DNA from: Bacillus sp. (in: firmicutes)
Lineage (GTDB): Bacteria > Bacillota > Bacilli > Bacillales > Salisediminibacteriaceae
Assembly: GCA_021208645.1 (NCBI GenBank)
Contig: JAJOJL010000138.1
Span: 1-37,009 of the forward strand
DNA: 37,009 nucleotides
Direction: 5' to 3'
A program made the position numbers and the translations under genes. How positions within the stretch are numbered: the first letter of the stretch is position 1; the number at the start of each line of letters is the position of its first letter. Below are positions 27,243-34,757 of the stretch, in pieces. The notes below the pieces were generated by a model that saw only the letters and a program-made list of their open reading frames with translations, was not told the DNA's origin and did not search any database.

Positions 27243-27689
27243 TTAAAGAATTAAAGTGTTTTTTCCATAATCATAATTGGTGTAGTATTCAGGATGATCA
27301 GCACCAGCATATTTCAAGCAGTTACCATCCAGTTCACCAGGCCACCAGATGATTATCTTTTTATTGCCGGACAAACTTTCCAATAAGCGTAAAGGGTCCA
27401 GTTGAAGCTCCTTGTCAAAGAGGTATTCCATCCTTTCAATGAAAATTATTTCCTCCCGCTTTTCATGTAATATCCCTCTTATGATACCTGGGACCTTTCT
27501 TCCGCGCTTGGAGGACGGAAGGCTCTTAAGCTTTTCTGATAAATCTAAGTTTAAGTTTACGTAGGTCATGGGTATAGTTCGAATTTGTTCAACAACATCC
27601 TCCATAGAATCCGTTTCGGAAAAAAGGATTAAAATTGGATACCTTTGAGTGTTAAGCTGTTGAATTTCCTCTATTATTCTGTCGCTCAT
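27243..27689 (-). CDS. brxF: BrxF-like protein (BREX type 3)
   Basis: 148 residues; ATG 27689 with AAGGGG upstream. The whole length follows BrxF of BREX type 3 islands: MSDRIIEEIQQL at the start, YVNLNLDLSEKL, IIFIERMEYLFDKELQLDPL (Walker-B-like region, then the conserved DPLRLLESLS), IIIWWPGELDG and the C-terminal ADHPEYYTNYDYG. The Walker A site expected near residue 20 is missing (LILFSETDSMED has no GKS/T), so ATP binding is doubtful. The gene heads a two-gene unit with the methyltransferase. Assignment is by recalled family pattern, not search. Confidence 0.7.
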   Translation of the reverse strand: MSDRIIEEIQQLNTQRYPILILFSETDSMEDVVEQIRTIPMTYVNLNLDLSEKLKSLPSSKRGRKVPGIIRGILHEKREEIIFIERMEYLFDKELQLDPLRLLESLSGNKKIIIWWPGELDGNCLKYAGADHPEYYTNYDYGKNTLIL

Positions 27690-27790
27690 TAAAATCAACC
27701 CCTTAACGACACTAGTTTTGGATACTATTTTACTGTAAATAAGGTAAATATGACAGTATTGCCGTTGTGAATTTTCCAGTGAAATGGAGA

Positions 27791-27874
27791 ATCATGCCGT
27801 TTTTGAGGAAATTCATGCGGAAACCAGCAATAATCGTGCCGAAAAGACCTAAAATCATGCTATTGATACTAATT
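27791..27874. repeat. four degenerate 21-bp tandem repeats
   Basis: Units start at 27791, 27812, 27833 and 27854, exactly 21 bp apart, around the core (A)TCATGCCG (variants TCATGCCG, TCATGCGG, TCGTGCCG, TCATGCTA). The 13 bases between cores are A/G-rich and vary. They sit between the brxF start and the dsbA terminator. 21 bp is two helical turns, so cores would face the same side of the DNA. Confidence 0.55.
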
Positions 27875-27896
27875 CTAATTAAATGTAATACCCAGC

Positions 27897-27933
27897 AAAA
27901 AAGCCTGATAGGAGTGCACCTCTCCTATCAGGC
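27897..27933 (-). terminator. intrinsic terminator of the FrnE/DsbA-like gene
   Basis: Perfect 12-bp stem GCCTGATAGGAG / CTCCTATCAGGC with a 7-nt loop, then TTTTTT on the minus strand, 55 bases past the stop. Confidence 0.9.
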
Positions 27934-27988
27934 AGACGAAAGGCAGGGGCCATGAGTCTACACCCCACCTCAATTAGTTAATAACACA

Positions 27989-28699
27989 TTATAGAAGACG
28001 TTTACGATTAATAGGCGGTAAATCACATCCTTCATCATTGCAGTCCATTCCATTAGTAGTAGAAACATCGTTGTCCTCTTCCATAATTTTCTTTATAGTC
28101 TCAACAAAAACATCTGTTGCTTGTGCACCTGTTACGGCATACTTTTTGTTAACAAGAAAGAATGGGACACTATTTATCCTTAGTCTTGCAGCCTCTTCCT
28201 TATCTGCCAAAACCTCTTTGCTCATGTTGTCTGACAGGAGCATATCATTAACTTCCTTAGGGTCTAACCCTACCTCTTCTGCCAATTCCACTAACGTTTC
28301 CCAGTCACCAATATGCTTTGAGTCAGTGAAATGCGCCTTTAAAAGACTCTCCGTCATTTCTTTCATGAGTCCTTTTGTTTTGGCAAGCATTGTCACCCGA
28401 TGGGCATCGAAAGTATTCGTAAGCACTAGGGTATCCATATGGAAGTCCAAACCAGCATCTTTGGCCATCTGCACCATATTATCGACACTTGCCTTCGCTT
28501 GGCTTATACTCATGCCATACTTAGCAGAGAGCTTCTCATAAATGTTTTGATCTACATTTCGTTCCATAGTTGGGTCTAATTCAAAACAACGGTATACAAC
28601 ATCGACCGGTGATTCTATTTCCTTTAGGGCATCCTCCAGACGCCGCTTGCCAATATAGCAAAATGGTCAAGCAAAGTCTGTCCATATTTCAATTAGCAT
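27989..28699 (-). CDS. FrnE/DsbA-family oxidoreductase with TGA at the first active-site cysteine (candidate selenoprotein)
   Basis: Reading from ATG 28699 gives MLIEIWTDFA, then TGA (28667-28669), then PFCYIGKRRLEDALKEIE, and an open frame to 27989 (236 residues). FrnE-type thioredoxin-fold proteins start in just this way with a CPxC active site (DFxCPxCYIGKRR), so the TGA stands for the first, nucleophilic cysteine. The remainder is a normal FrnE helical insert and thioredoxin half, with INSVPFFLVNKKYAVTGAQ (cis-Pro loop) and a C-terminal CNDEGC pair. If TGA is a stop, only a product from the ATG at 28567, lacking the active site, could be made. A single C-to-A change from TGC or incorporation of selenocysteine are the two main explanations. 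A hairpin follows the TGA. The gene has its own terminator. The RBS is weak (AAGGGG). Confidence 0.85.
28628..28644 (-). other. SECIS-like hairpin after the TGA of the FrnE/DsbA gene
   Basis: On the minus strand GGCGTC pairs with GATGCC (6 bp with one G-U) around the loop TGGAG. The loop starts 28 bases after the TGA and has G at its second position. This matches the recalled consensus for bacterial SECIS elements (apical loop 16-37 bases from the UGA, G in the first two loop positions). Confidence 0.4.
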
Positions 28700-29056
28700 A
28701 TTTACAACCCCTTCTATCCATCTTTTTTCAACTCAAGGAACATTAATTGGTACTCACCTGTTCCCTTTGTATTGTAGTGTTTATTACAAATATAGTAACA
28801 AGTTATGTAGAGAAACAAAACTAATCTGCCTTATGGTGAACTGGAAAATATACTATCCAATTTTAAGTATCTGTATCCCCACTCCTAAATATGTGCATAG
28901 GCAATCTCGAACAGAGAACCTATTTTCACTTAACGATGTCTGACCTATTTAAAACTAGAATTTTTATACTGGACCGACCTAAAAAGAAGTTACATAGAAT
29001 TGTTTATGTTAAAATAATGCTAGATAACAGTTTTATGGAGAAAAAGGAGAATTTAC
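28700..29056. other. divergent intergenic region of 357 bp
   Basis: No gene is seen. It contains an 18-bp palindrome at 28772-28789 in the promoter area of the FrnE/DsbA gene. The right part should hold the promoter of the 29057 gene; I see no clear consensus match. Confidence 0.4.
28772..28789. promoter_or_regulatory. possible operator upstream of the FrnE/DsbA gene
   Basis: TTGTAGTGTTTATTACAA is an inverted repeat of TTGTA with 8 bases between. Its 3' half on the minus strand overlaps a possible -10 (TACAAT), with TTGTTA 19 bases upstream. Redox-sensing MarR/DUF24 regulators of Bacillus bind sites of this general look; the link is speculative. Confidence 0.35.
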
Positions 29057-29368
29057 ATGGACAAAATTGAAATTATTGCTCGCAGAATTCTCGGTTGGAA
29101 AATGAACCGTTTAAATACATGGTTTAATGAAGAAGAAAATTCATTTATTCATGATTTTCAGCCTGAAGAAAAACTTGAACACGCCATGATGATTGTGGAG
29201 CGCTTCGAGAAATTTGGTTTTACCTATACTCAAACTGGAGAATATGACGTTTCCTTTCAAAACAAATATATAAAGGGGAGTTCCCATGGGGAAACACCTG
29301 CTAAAGCTATTACCAATGCTGCCTATGAAATTGCAGAGAATAACTCTATAGCTAGTGAGTGGTTTTAA
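29057..29368 (+). CDS. small phage ABA-sandwich-like domain protein
   Basis: 103 residues with RBS AAAAAGGAG. The layout (KIEIIARRILGWKMNRL, DFQPEEKLEHAMMIVERFEK, a central beta hairpin, and AKAITNAAYEIAE at the C-terminus) resembles the small ABA-sandwich proteins of phages and Bacillus (BC1872-like). The function is unknown. It stands alone without phage genes around it, so it may be a domesticated or leftover prophage gene. The assignment is from recalled pattern only. Confidence 0.6.
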   Translation: MDKIEIIARRILGWKMNRLNTWFNEEENSFIHDFQPEEKLEHAMMIVERFEKFGFTYTQTGEYDVSFQNKYIKGSSHGETPAKAITNAAYEIAENNSIASEWF

Positions 29369-29518
29369 GAATGCTGCAAACAGAATCGGGGTAATTTTCT
29401 TTTCCTCTCTTGGTAGTGATTCGTATCACCGAAACAGAAAGGGACTAATGCTTTAATATTAGTAAAGGCTTATGCCTAAATTTTCTGTGTGTGTTATTTT
29501 TCCAGGAGGGAATAAAAA

Positions 29519-29890
29519 ATGAAAAAAATTCTGTTATCTTTCCTTTTCATAGTAACTCTTTTCATTTTCTTATCAGCTTGTCAATCTGCAGAAGGGCAAG
29601 TACATTTCGAGACACCAGATAGTTTTCCTTTAGGAGAAAGTGTTCCAGTCACTGTACAACTAGATGAGAATCACTATGAGTTGGACAATGTTTTCGTGAC
29701 TGGTTTTTTTGAAATGAGGGAAATGAACTGCGTAGAACTGTATGTTGATTTTGAAAAGAGAGAAGACGACTCTTTTATTGCTTTTGTTGATTTTACGATG
29801 GCAGGAGACTGGGTTGGTGAAATCGAAATTACAAACAGTAGTGGAGAAAAAGAAGAACTAGTCTTTGAGTTTTATATTGATGTTGATTAA
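29519..29890 (+). CDS. lipoprotein with YtkA-like domain
   Basis: 123 residues. The signal peptide ends in lipobox LSAC; the RBS is AGGAGGG. The mature part is a small beta-sandwich with VHFETPDSFPLGESVPVTVQ at its start and GDWVGEIEITNSSGEKEEL at its end, the pattern of YtkA/FixH-like domains. These occur on the outer face of Gram-positive membranes and are sometimes linked to copper or cytochrome oxidase assembly; no metal ligands are evident here. A strong terminator follows, so it is a single-gene unit. Confidence 0.7.
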   Translation: MKKILLSFLFIVTLFIFLSACQSAEGQVHFETPDSFPLGESVPVTVQLDENHYELDNVFVTGFFEMREMNCVELYVDFEKREDDSFIAFVDFTMAGDWVGEIEITNSSGEKEELVFEFYIDVD

Positions 29891-29901
29891 ATACCTTTGA
29901 T

Positions 29902-29942
29902 AAAAAGGATCCAGTTCATCTTTAATGAACAGGATCCTTTTT
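29902..29942. terminator. bidirectional intrinsic terminator
   Basis: AAAAAGGATCC...GTTCAT / ATGAAC...GGATCCTTTTT. It serves both the YtkA-like gene (plus) and the convergent DUF1992 gene (minus), whose stop is two bases away. Confidence 0.9.
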
Positions 29943-29943
29943 G

Positions 29944-30303
29944 TTAGCTCCATGATTTTAATTGCTCTGCAGCTTGTTCCCAAGTTATTAACATTTTTTG
30001 CATTTTCGTTGGACAAATACGATTATACTTTTTCACCTTTTGATTGATTTCATCTATTTGTTGAGAAATACTTTCTTCCAAGATGTCCCCTTCCATGGAG
30101 GAAACTACTTTGCTAAGCTGGTCACGAATTTCCTGCTGTAGTTTTATCCATTCTGGCAAAAAGCCGGCATTTTTCACAGTCCTGTCTAAAACATCCCCTT
30201 CTAGGACTTCCCTTGAGAGAGGTTTCCCAAAGCCTTTCGGTTTTTCATATAATACATCTTTTTCTTTTGCCTTTAACATATCACCAATTAAGTCTCTGCT
30301 CAT
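29944..30303 (-). CDS. DUF1992 (DnaJ homologue subfamily C member 28-like) protein
   Basis: 119 residues. ATG 30303 has AAAGGGGA seven bases upstream; the longer frame begins before that RBS. The conserved features of the family are visible: DMLKAKEKDVL, GFGKPLS, then AGFLPEWIKLQQEIRDQL, followed by a helical charged tail. The family is widespread in bacteria and has no known function; despite its name it lacks a J domain. It converges on the YtkA-like gene. Confidence 0.8.
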   Translation of the reverse strand: MSRDLIGDMLKAKEKDVLYEKPKGFGKPLSREVLEGDVLDRTVKNAGFLPEWIKLQQEIRDQLSKVVSSMEGDILEESISQQIDEINQKVKKYNRICPTKMQKMLITWEQAAEQLKSWS

Positions 30304-30324
30304 CCAATCTTCCCCTTTCAACAT

Positions 30325-30550
30325 TATAAATAATACCTAATTTTTACCGAGGCTCTTTTTTTCTTTGGTGGCGCAAGCAAAACTCCACTCCAGGTTTCAT
30401 GGAGGCATACATGACACTACAGCAACTTGGCATCCCATGCTCTCTTGATGGATTGTTGTACTAATGAAAAATTTCAATAATCATACTTTACTTTATTCTT
30501 TCACACCATCCTTAAAAATAAATACGGGAAATATCTAATTTAAGGAAAAA
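30325..30550. other. intergenic stretch with a possible gene scrap
   Basis: On the plus strand 30380-30462 reads TPGFMEAYMTLQQLGIPCS then a stop, without start or RBS. It may be the tail of a lost gene but I cannot name it. Otherwise nothing is seen. Confidence 0.25.
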
Positions 30551-30641
30551 TAAGTATCCCACTAGCTCGAATCATAATAATCTCATCAACACTTCAATAC
30601 TTAAATAAGGATCTCATTCTGAGCAAAAGGGATACCCATTA
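30551..30641. repeat. short internally deleted copy of the MITE-like element
   Basis: The left end TAAGTATCCCACTAGCTC and the right end, reverse complement TAATGGGTATCCCTTTTGCTC, match the ends of the element at 16044-16327. The inner part CTCATCAACACTTCAATACT matches one arm of it. The Bacillus-type core palindrome is absent, so this 91-bp copy keeps the ends and one arm only. Confidence 0.65.
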
Positions 30642-30717
30642 AAGGAAATTGTTACATGAATATGTTATTCTCTAGAAAGGGATTTTACAAAATACATCAT
30701 AAAAGACAGGTGACACG

Positions 30718-31266
30718 ATGAATATTAGAAAAGCATCAATCAACGACTTTGAAGGAATTGCACAAGTTCACGTAGATTGCTTTCAGTCAGCCTATGCAGA
30801 TTTACTACCTTCAGAAACATTAACTAAATTCACCTATGAAAACAGAGCTAAGCGTTGGAATAAAGACCTTCCAAATGCATTGACCGGTGGAACGATGACG
30901 TTTGTCGCGGAGGATAAGGATGGAGAGATTGTTGGGTTTGCCTTAGGAGGTACCATGAGAGATGCTCGCCTTAGACTGGGATATATTGGTGAAGTTTACG
31001 GTATTTATGTACATCCTAACGCTCAAGGGCAAGGCCTTGGAAAAAAATTACTGGAAAGTGTTGCACAGCATCTGGTTACGAATAAGTTACAAACCATGGG
31101 CCTTTGGACTTTCCACGAACACCCCTCCTGCCGCTTTTTCGAAAGCCTTGGTGGAAAACAAATCTATAATAAAAAAACAACTATTGCTGGAAAAGAATTG
31201 GAGGAAGTGGCATACGGATGGGATAACCTCCAGTCATTCTTAGTAGATAAAGGTAAATTAAATTAA
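30718..31266 (+). CDS. GNAT-family N-acetyltransferase
   Basis: 182 residues of one GNAT domain. It begins MNIRKASINDFEGIAQVHVD and has the acetyl-CoA loop VHPNAQGQGLGKKLLESV (Q/RxxGxG/A), preceded by the beta-4 strand GEVYGIYVHP. The C-terminal HEHPSCRFFESLGGKQIYN is also typical. The acceptor substrate is unknown; small amines or antibiotics are common in the family. The RBS is weak (ACAGGTGA). It is transcribed alone and convergent with the damaged hydrolase. Confidence 0.88.
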   Translation: MNIRKASINDFEGIAQVHVDCFQSAYADLLPSETLTKFTYENRAKRWNKDLPNALTGGTMTFVAEDKDGEIVGFALGGTMRDARLRLGYIGEVYGIYVHPNAQGQGLGKKLLESVAQHLVTNKLQTMGLWTFHEHPSCRFFESLGGKQIYNKKTTIAGKELEEVAYGWDNLQSFLVDKGKLN

Positions 31267-31360
31267 AAGCCTTATTGACGCTTTATACTTTTCTCTACAG
31301 GAGCTCGCTTTCCACTTACAACCATATGATAATCAATACCAGCCTTTAACAACGCAAAAT

Positions 31361-31403
31361 AAACAAGACGTTTCTGCCCATAATCGGTGGAAACGTCTTG
31401 TTT
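31361..31403. terminator. hairpin between convergent genes
   Basis: Perfect 14-bp stem AAACAAGACGTTTC / GAAACGTCTTGTTT. It follows the GNAT gene and lies one base past the restored stop of the hydrolase on the other strand. The flanking sequence is T-rich on both strands but lacks a perfect run. Confidence 0.7.
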
Positions 31404-31404
31404 G

Positions 31405-32211
31405 CTATGCCCCTTTTTTTACAGAAAATTGTTCAATAAACTCAATGACATGGTGATTAAAACTCTTCGCTTTTTTTCTAAGTTACACACATGCCCACAA
31501 TCTTTAAGTTCGACCAACTTACCATTAGGATCATTTGGTAAATATTTTTTTAGTACTTTAATGAACAAGTGATCTTCGTTCCCCGATATATAGGCGCGGA
31601 ACTTCATAGGCTTCAATATTTTTTGACGTGGCCTGAACATCCTTAGTCAGTTTAAACCACTTATAAAATTCGTTCTTACACATTTTCTTCGCTTCGTTAA
31701 TAAACATTAGCCTTGCTTGTTTATGATTCTTCTTCGGCATCATAATATGGGCAAACAGCTGATAAAGCCACATATACGGAAGAAACCGCTTTAAACCGTG
31801 TCCAAGGAATAATAGAATTTGAGATAGGATATTAAATCGAAGAATCATCCCACCTAACACTGCGGAGTAAACACGGTCCTTATGACGTTTCACTAACTGG
31901 TGAATTAAAACAGAGCCGAGAGAAATACCTACAAAATGAGCTTTTTTTATGCCCTTCTCGTCTAAAACTTGAATAATCATGTCCGCACATTTCTCTAAGG
32001 AGTAGTCGTTTCCCCATTCCTGCAAATTTTCATTTGGATAGTGTCCAGGTAAATCGATGGCGATTACGTGAAAGTGTCTCTTAAACTTCTTTAACTGCTT
32101 ATACCAAATAGTAGAATTACCCCCAATTCCGTGGAGCAAAACAACCCAAGGTGGATTAGCTTTCTTTTTATTGAGATAAGTTTGATGATGTAACAAATTA
32201 GGTAAAGACAT
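31405..32211 (-). pseudogene. alpha/beta hydrolase, two frameshifts
   Basis: ATG 32211 has AAAGGAAG upstream. The first frame has PPWVVLLHGIGGNST (oxyanion loop), IAIDLPGHYPNE and FVGISLGSVLIHQL (Ser nucleophile), and is lost near 31585-31597. The next frame carries LYISGNEDHLFIKVLKKYLP (catalytic Asp) and LKDCGHVCNLEKK (catalytic His), and is lost at the seven-base run 31471-31477. A third frame gives FNHHVIEFIEQFSVKKGA and stops at 31405. One base restored at each place yields about 268 residues with a complete triad. Either two consensus errors or a decaying gene. Confidence 0.8.
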
Positions 32212-32420
32212 GATTTCTTCCTTTCTCTCTTTACTTAAATATCTATGGGAATTGCAGAGTATCACTAGGCCTGACTCCCCTAAAACAGATAATCTATTAT
32301 AACTAATAACAAATTTCGCAAAAAATCGTCTTATTAAAATTTTAGCTTTCCTATTCCTTTTTTTTCAAGGTAAAAAATCTAGTAAACAGAAGAAACATGT
32401 AAGTAGCGTTAGTTTCTTTT

Positions 32421-32709
32421 AAATTAACCTTCCTGATTGTTCCAAAGAATATTGCTGAATTCTTCAAGCACAAAATGGGCATTTGTACACAAATTAACCT
32501 TCCTTACCAGAATGCACAAGTTCAAGTTGGTACTCCTGAAACTGCATGGGGAGACGGCGAAAGGATTTACTAGAAATAATTGGGTCATGTACTTTACTCT
32601 TACTGAAGGTACAGATAGCATAATTCTCGAGTTAATTGCAACTAACCACTGTGTTGTTGACTGTCTAGAAGTTGTAAGGGTTGATTGCGGCATACTAGTA
32701 ATTCCTTAA
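32421..32709. other. non-coding or decayed stretch with a 14-bp direct repeat
   Basis: AAATTAACCTTCCT occurs at 32421-32434 and again at 32491-32504, 70 bases apart. Two overlapping plus-strand frames could be joined by a single shift near 32570 (AQVQVGTPETAWGDGER, then NNWVMYFTLTEGTDSIILEL), which may be a remnant of a small gene. No RBS is seen and I recognise no family. Confidence 0.25.
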
Positions 32710-32762
32710 TTTGTAAAAGAATACGAACCAGTAAGTAACGGGAAATAGTAATTAGAAAAGAA

Positions 32763-32803
32763 AGGTGTCCCAAAAGTGATTTATTTCCACTTTTAGGACA
32801 CCT
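32763..32803 (-). terminator. intrinsic terminator of pepA
   Basis: Stem AGGTGTCC...AAAAGTG / CACTTTT...GGACACCT followed by TTCTTTTCT on the minus strand, 18 bases past the pepA stop. Confidence 0.85.
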
Positions 32804-32820
32804 ACTTTAAATATTTCAAA

Positions 32821-34314
32821 TTATGACTGTTTCAACACAACCTTCGCCAACGTACGTGCCATTACCCCAGTTGGTCCCTTCGGCCCTAGATCATGCTCGG
32901 CACTAGCCATGGCTGTTCCAGCAATGTCCAAATGCACCCAAGGTGTATCTTCAGCAAAGTCACCAACAAATGCACCGGCCATAATTGCATGTGCAGCGCG
33001 GCCTGGGCTATTGTTTAAATCAGCTATGTGACTTGTTCTAACTTGTTTTTTATAGTGGTCAAAATACGGAAGCTGCCAAATAAGTTCTCCCGTTTCCTCT
33101 GCTGCGCTTTGAATGGATGCAAACCACTCGTCATTATTTGTCATAACTCCTGTAACATCATTTCCTAAAGCCACAATTACCCCACCGGTTAATGTAGCAA
33201 TATCAACGATTTTAGCTGCGCCTTTCGTTTTAGCATACGTAATTGCATCTGCTAACACGAGACGTCCTTCTGCATCTGTATTACGGATTTCAATTGTCTT
33301 CCCGCTCATGGAAACAATCACATCATCTGGTTTAAAGGCATTACCACTAATCATGTTGTCCGTTGCTGGTATGACAGCAAGGACATTTGCTTTCGGTTGC
33401 AATCGGCCAACCGTATCCATTGCACCGATTACAGAAGCAGCACCACCCATATCCATTTTCATACCAACGATATTGTCTTTTCCTTTCAGGGAATAGCCGC
33501 CCGTATCAAAGGTAATTCCTTTCCCAACAAGGGCAATTGGATTTTCCCAAACATCTTTCCCTTGGTAACGAATGACAATCAGTTTAGGTGGTTCCTCTGA
33601 GCCTTGGTTAACGGCTAACAATGCACCCATTCCTAGTTCTTCCATTTGCTTCTTTTCTAAAATTTCTATTTGGAAATTATGTTTTTCTGCAATTGCTTGA
33701 GCGAATTCTGCCAAATCAGACGCGGTCAAGAGATTTGCAGGTGTATTGACTAGACGGCGGGCAACATTAGCTCCCTCCCCTAATGAAGCACCTAACTCTA
33801 AACCACGTAAAATATCTTCTTCACGGTCCTTATTCTCAGCTACAACCTTTAACTCTGTCAGTTCAATAGTAGGTTTCGATTTTTTTGTTGTATGATAAGT
33901 ATTTAATACGAATGGTGCCATTGTATGGGCTTCCCCGATTGCTTCAAAAGCTTCCTCGTCTGGAAACGGAAGTGATTCTAAACTGTCTACAGCAATGGAT
34001 GCTTCTGCAATATAGTCCTGAGCTAATTGTTTGAATGCCTTCCCAAATGCTTTACGAAGAGAATCTTTAGTGATTTCCTCTCTTTTTCCTAGACCGACAA
34101 AGTAAATTCTCTTTGCGCCTACCTTGCCGAACGTATGTAATTTAACTACTCGCCCTGATTCATGAGTTAAATCTCTTGATTCGTATAAAGCTTGTAACCC
34201 TCCATCAAACGCCTTATTCATCTCTTCGTACGCCCCATCTTTTTCCAGAAAAACGCCAAACAATAAAGCTTCTGTCTCTACTGAAGTAAACGGTGTTTGT
34301 TTAAATGTGTACAT
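32821..34314 (-). CDS. pepA: leucyl aminopeptidase (M17)
   Basis: 497-residue cytosolic enzyme that removes N-terminal residues from peptides using two metal ions, normally as a hexamer. The N-terminal M17 domain is followed by a catalytic domain with VGKGITFDTGGYSLKG (Lys and Asp ligands), MKMDMGGAASVIG and the family signature NTDAEGRLVLADA (Asp and Glu ligands plus catalytic Arg). ATG 34314 has AGGAGGTCGA about ten bases upstream. It is a single-gene unit with its own terminator. Length and motifs are normal and the gene is intact. Confidence 0.97.
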   Translation of the reverse strand: MYTFKQTPFTSVETEALLFGVFLEKDGAYEEMNKAFDGGLQALYESRDLTHESGRVVKLHTFGKVGAKRIYFVGLGKREEITKDSLRKAFGKAFKQLAQDYIAEASIAVDSLESLPFPDEEAFEAIGEAHTMAPFVLNTYHTTKKSKPTIELTELKVVAENKDREEDILRGLELGASLGEGANVARRLVNTPANLLTASDLAEFAQAIAEKHNFQIEILEKKQMEELGMGALLAVNQGSEEPPKLIVIRYQGKDVWENPIALVGKGITFDTGGYSLKGKDNIVGMKMDMGGAASVIGAMDTVGRLQPKANVLAVIPATDNMISGNAFKPDDVIVSMSGKTIEIRNTDAEGRLVLADAITYAKTKGAAKIVDIATLTGGVIVALGNDVTGVMTNNDEWFASIQSAAEETGELIWQLPYFDHYKKQVRTSHIADLNNSPGRAAHAIMAGAFVGDFAEDTPWVHLDIAGTAMASAEHDLGPKGPTGVMARTLAKVVLKQS

Positions 34315-34757
34315 TAGTATATCGACCTCCTAGTTATCATTATACAGAAATTTTTTAAACAATATAGTTAAATTGACCTCGCAACCCTGTGCTATTCTTA
34401 CTATTTCTCCCATTAAGACTTATTTTCCTGCAACTAGAAGAACTTCAAAGACTCTATTTCCATTTTAACCCTCCCTCTATAAAGTTAAAATATCTTCCGA
34501 ATACTCCCGTATTCTCAAAATTTCATTAACACCAAAATAGTAGACACTCCCTGGATAGTTGTTATATCTGGTAAAGATATAATATTTTTACAGGAGGAGA
34601 TCCATCCTAACGCCCAAACTGGATATGTTTGGTAATGGAGAATATAACCGTGCATTTAGTTCTCCACACAACTCACGGCCGCTCACCCTCCCATGTCTCA
34701 CCGGATCTGGGTCCATACATTCCTTCGTCCTGCGTATCCACGAGGTGGAGGTCGGAT
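34315..34757. other. intergenic region upstream of pepA
   Basis: No credible gene. The plus strand has TATAAT at 34577-34582 and AGGAGGAGAT at 34592-34601, but no ORF begins at the right spacing. A GC-richer stretch from about 34670 to 34757 (CGGCCGCTCACCCTCCCATG) differs from its surroundings and may be foreign or structured RNA. Confidence 0.4.

Noticed and set aside
27791-27874. CRISPR array
   Set aside because: The repeat core is 8 bp at a 21-bp period, far too short, and no cas genes are present.
28038-28541. 167-codon plus-strand ORF
   Set aside because: It is the antisense of the FrnE/DsbA-like gene, which has clear family motifs.
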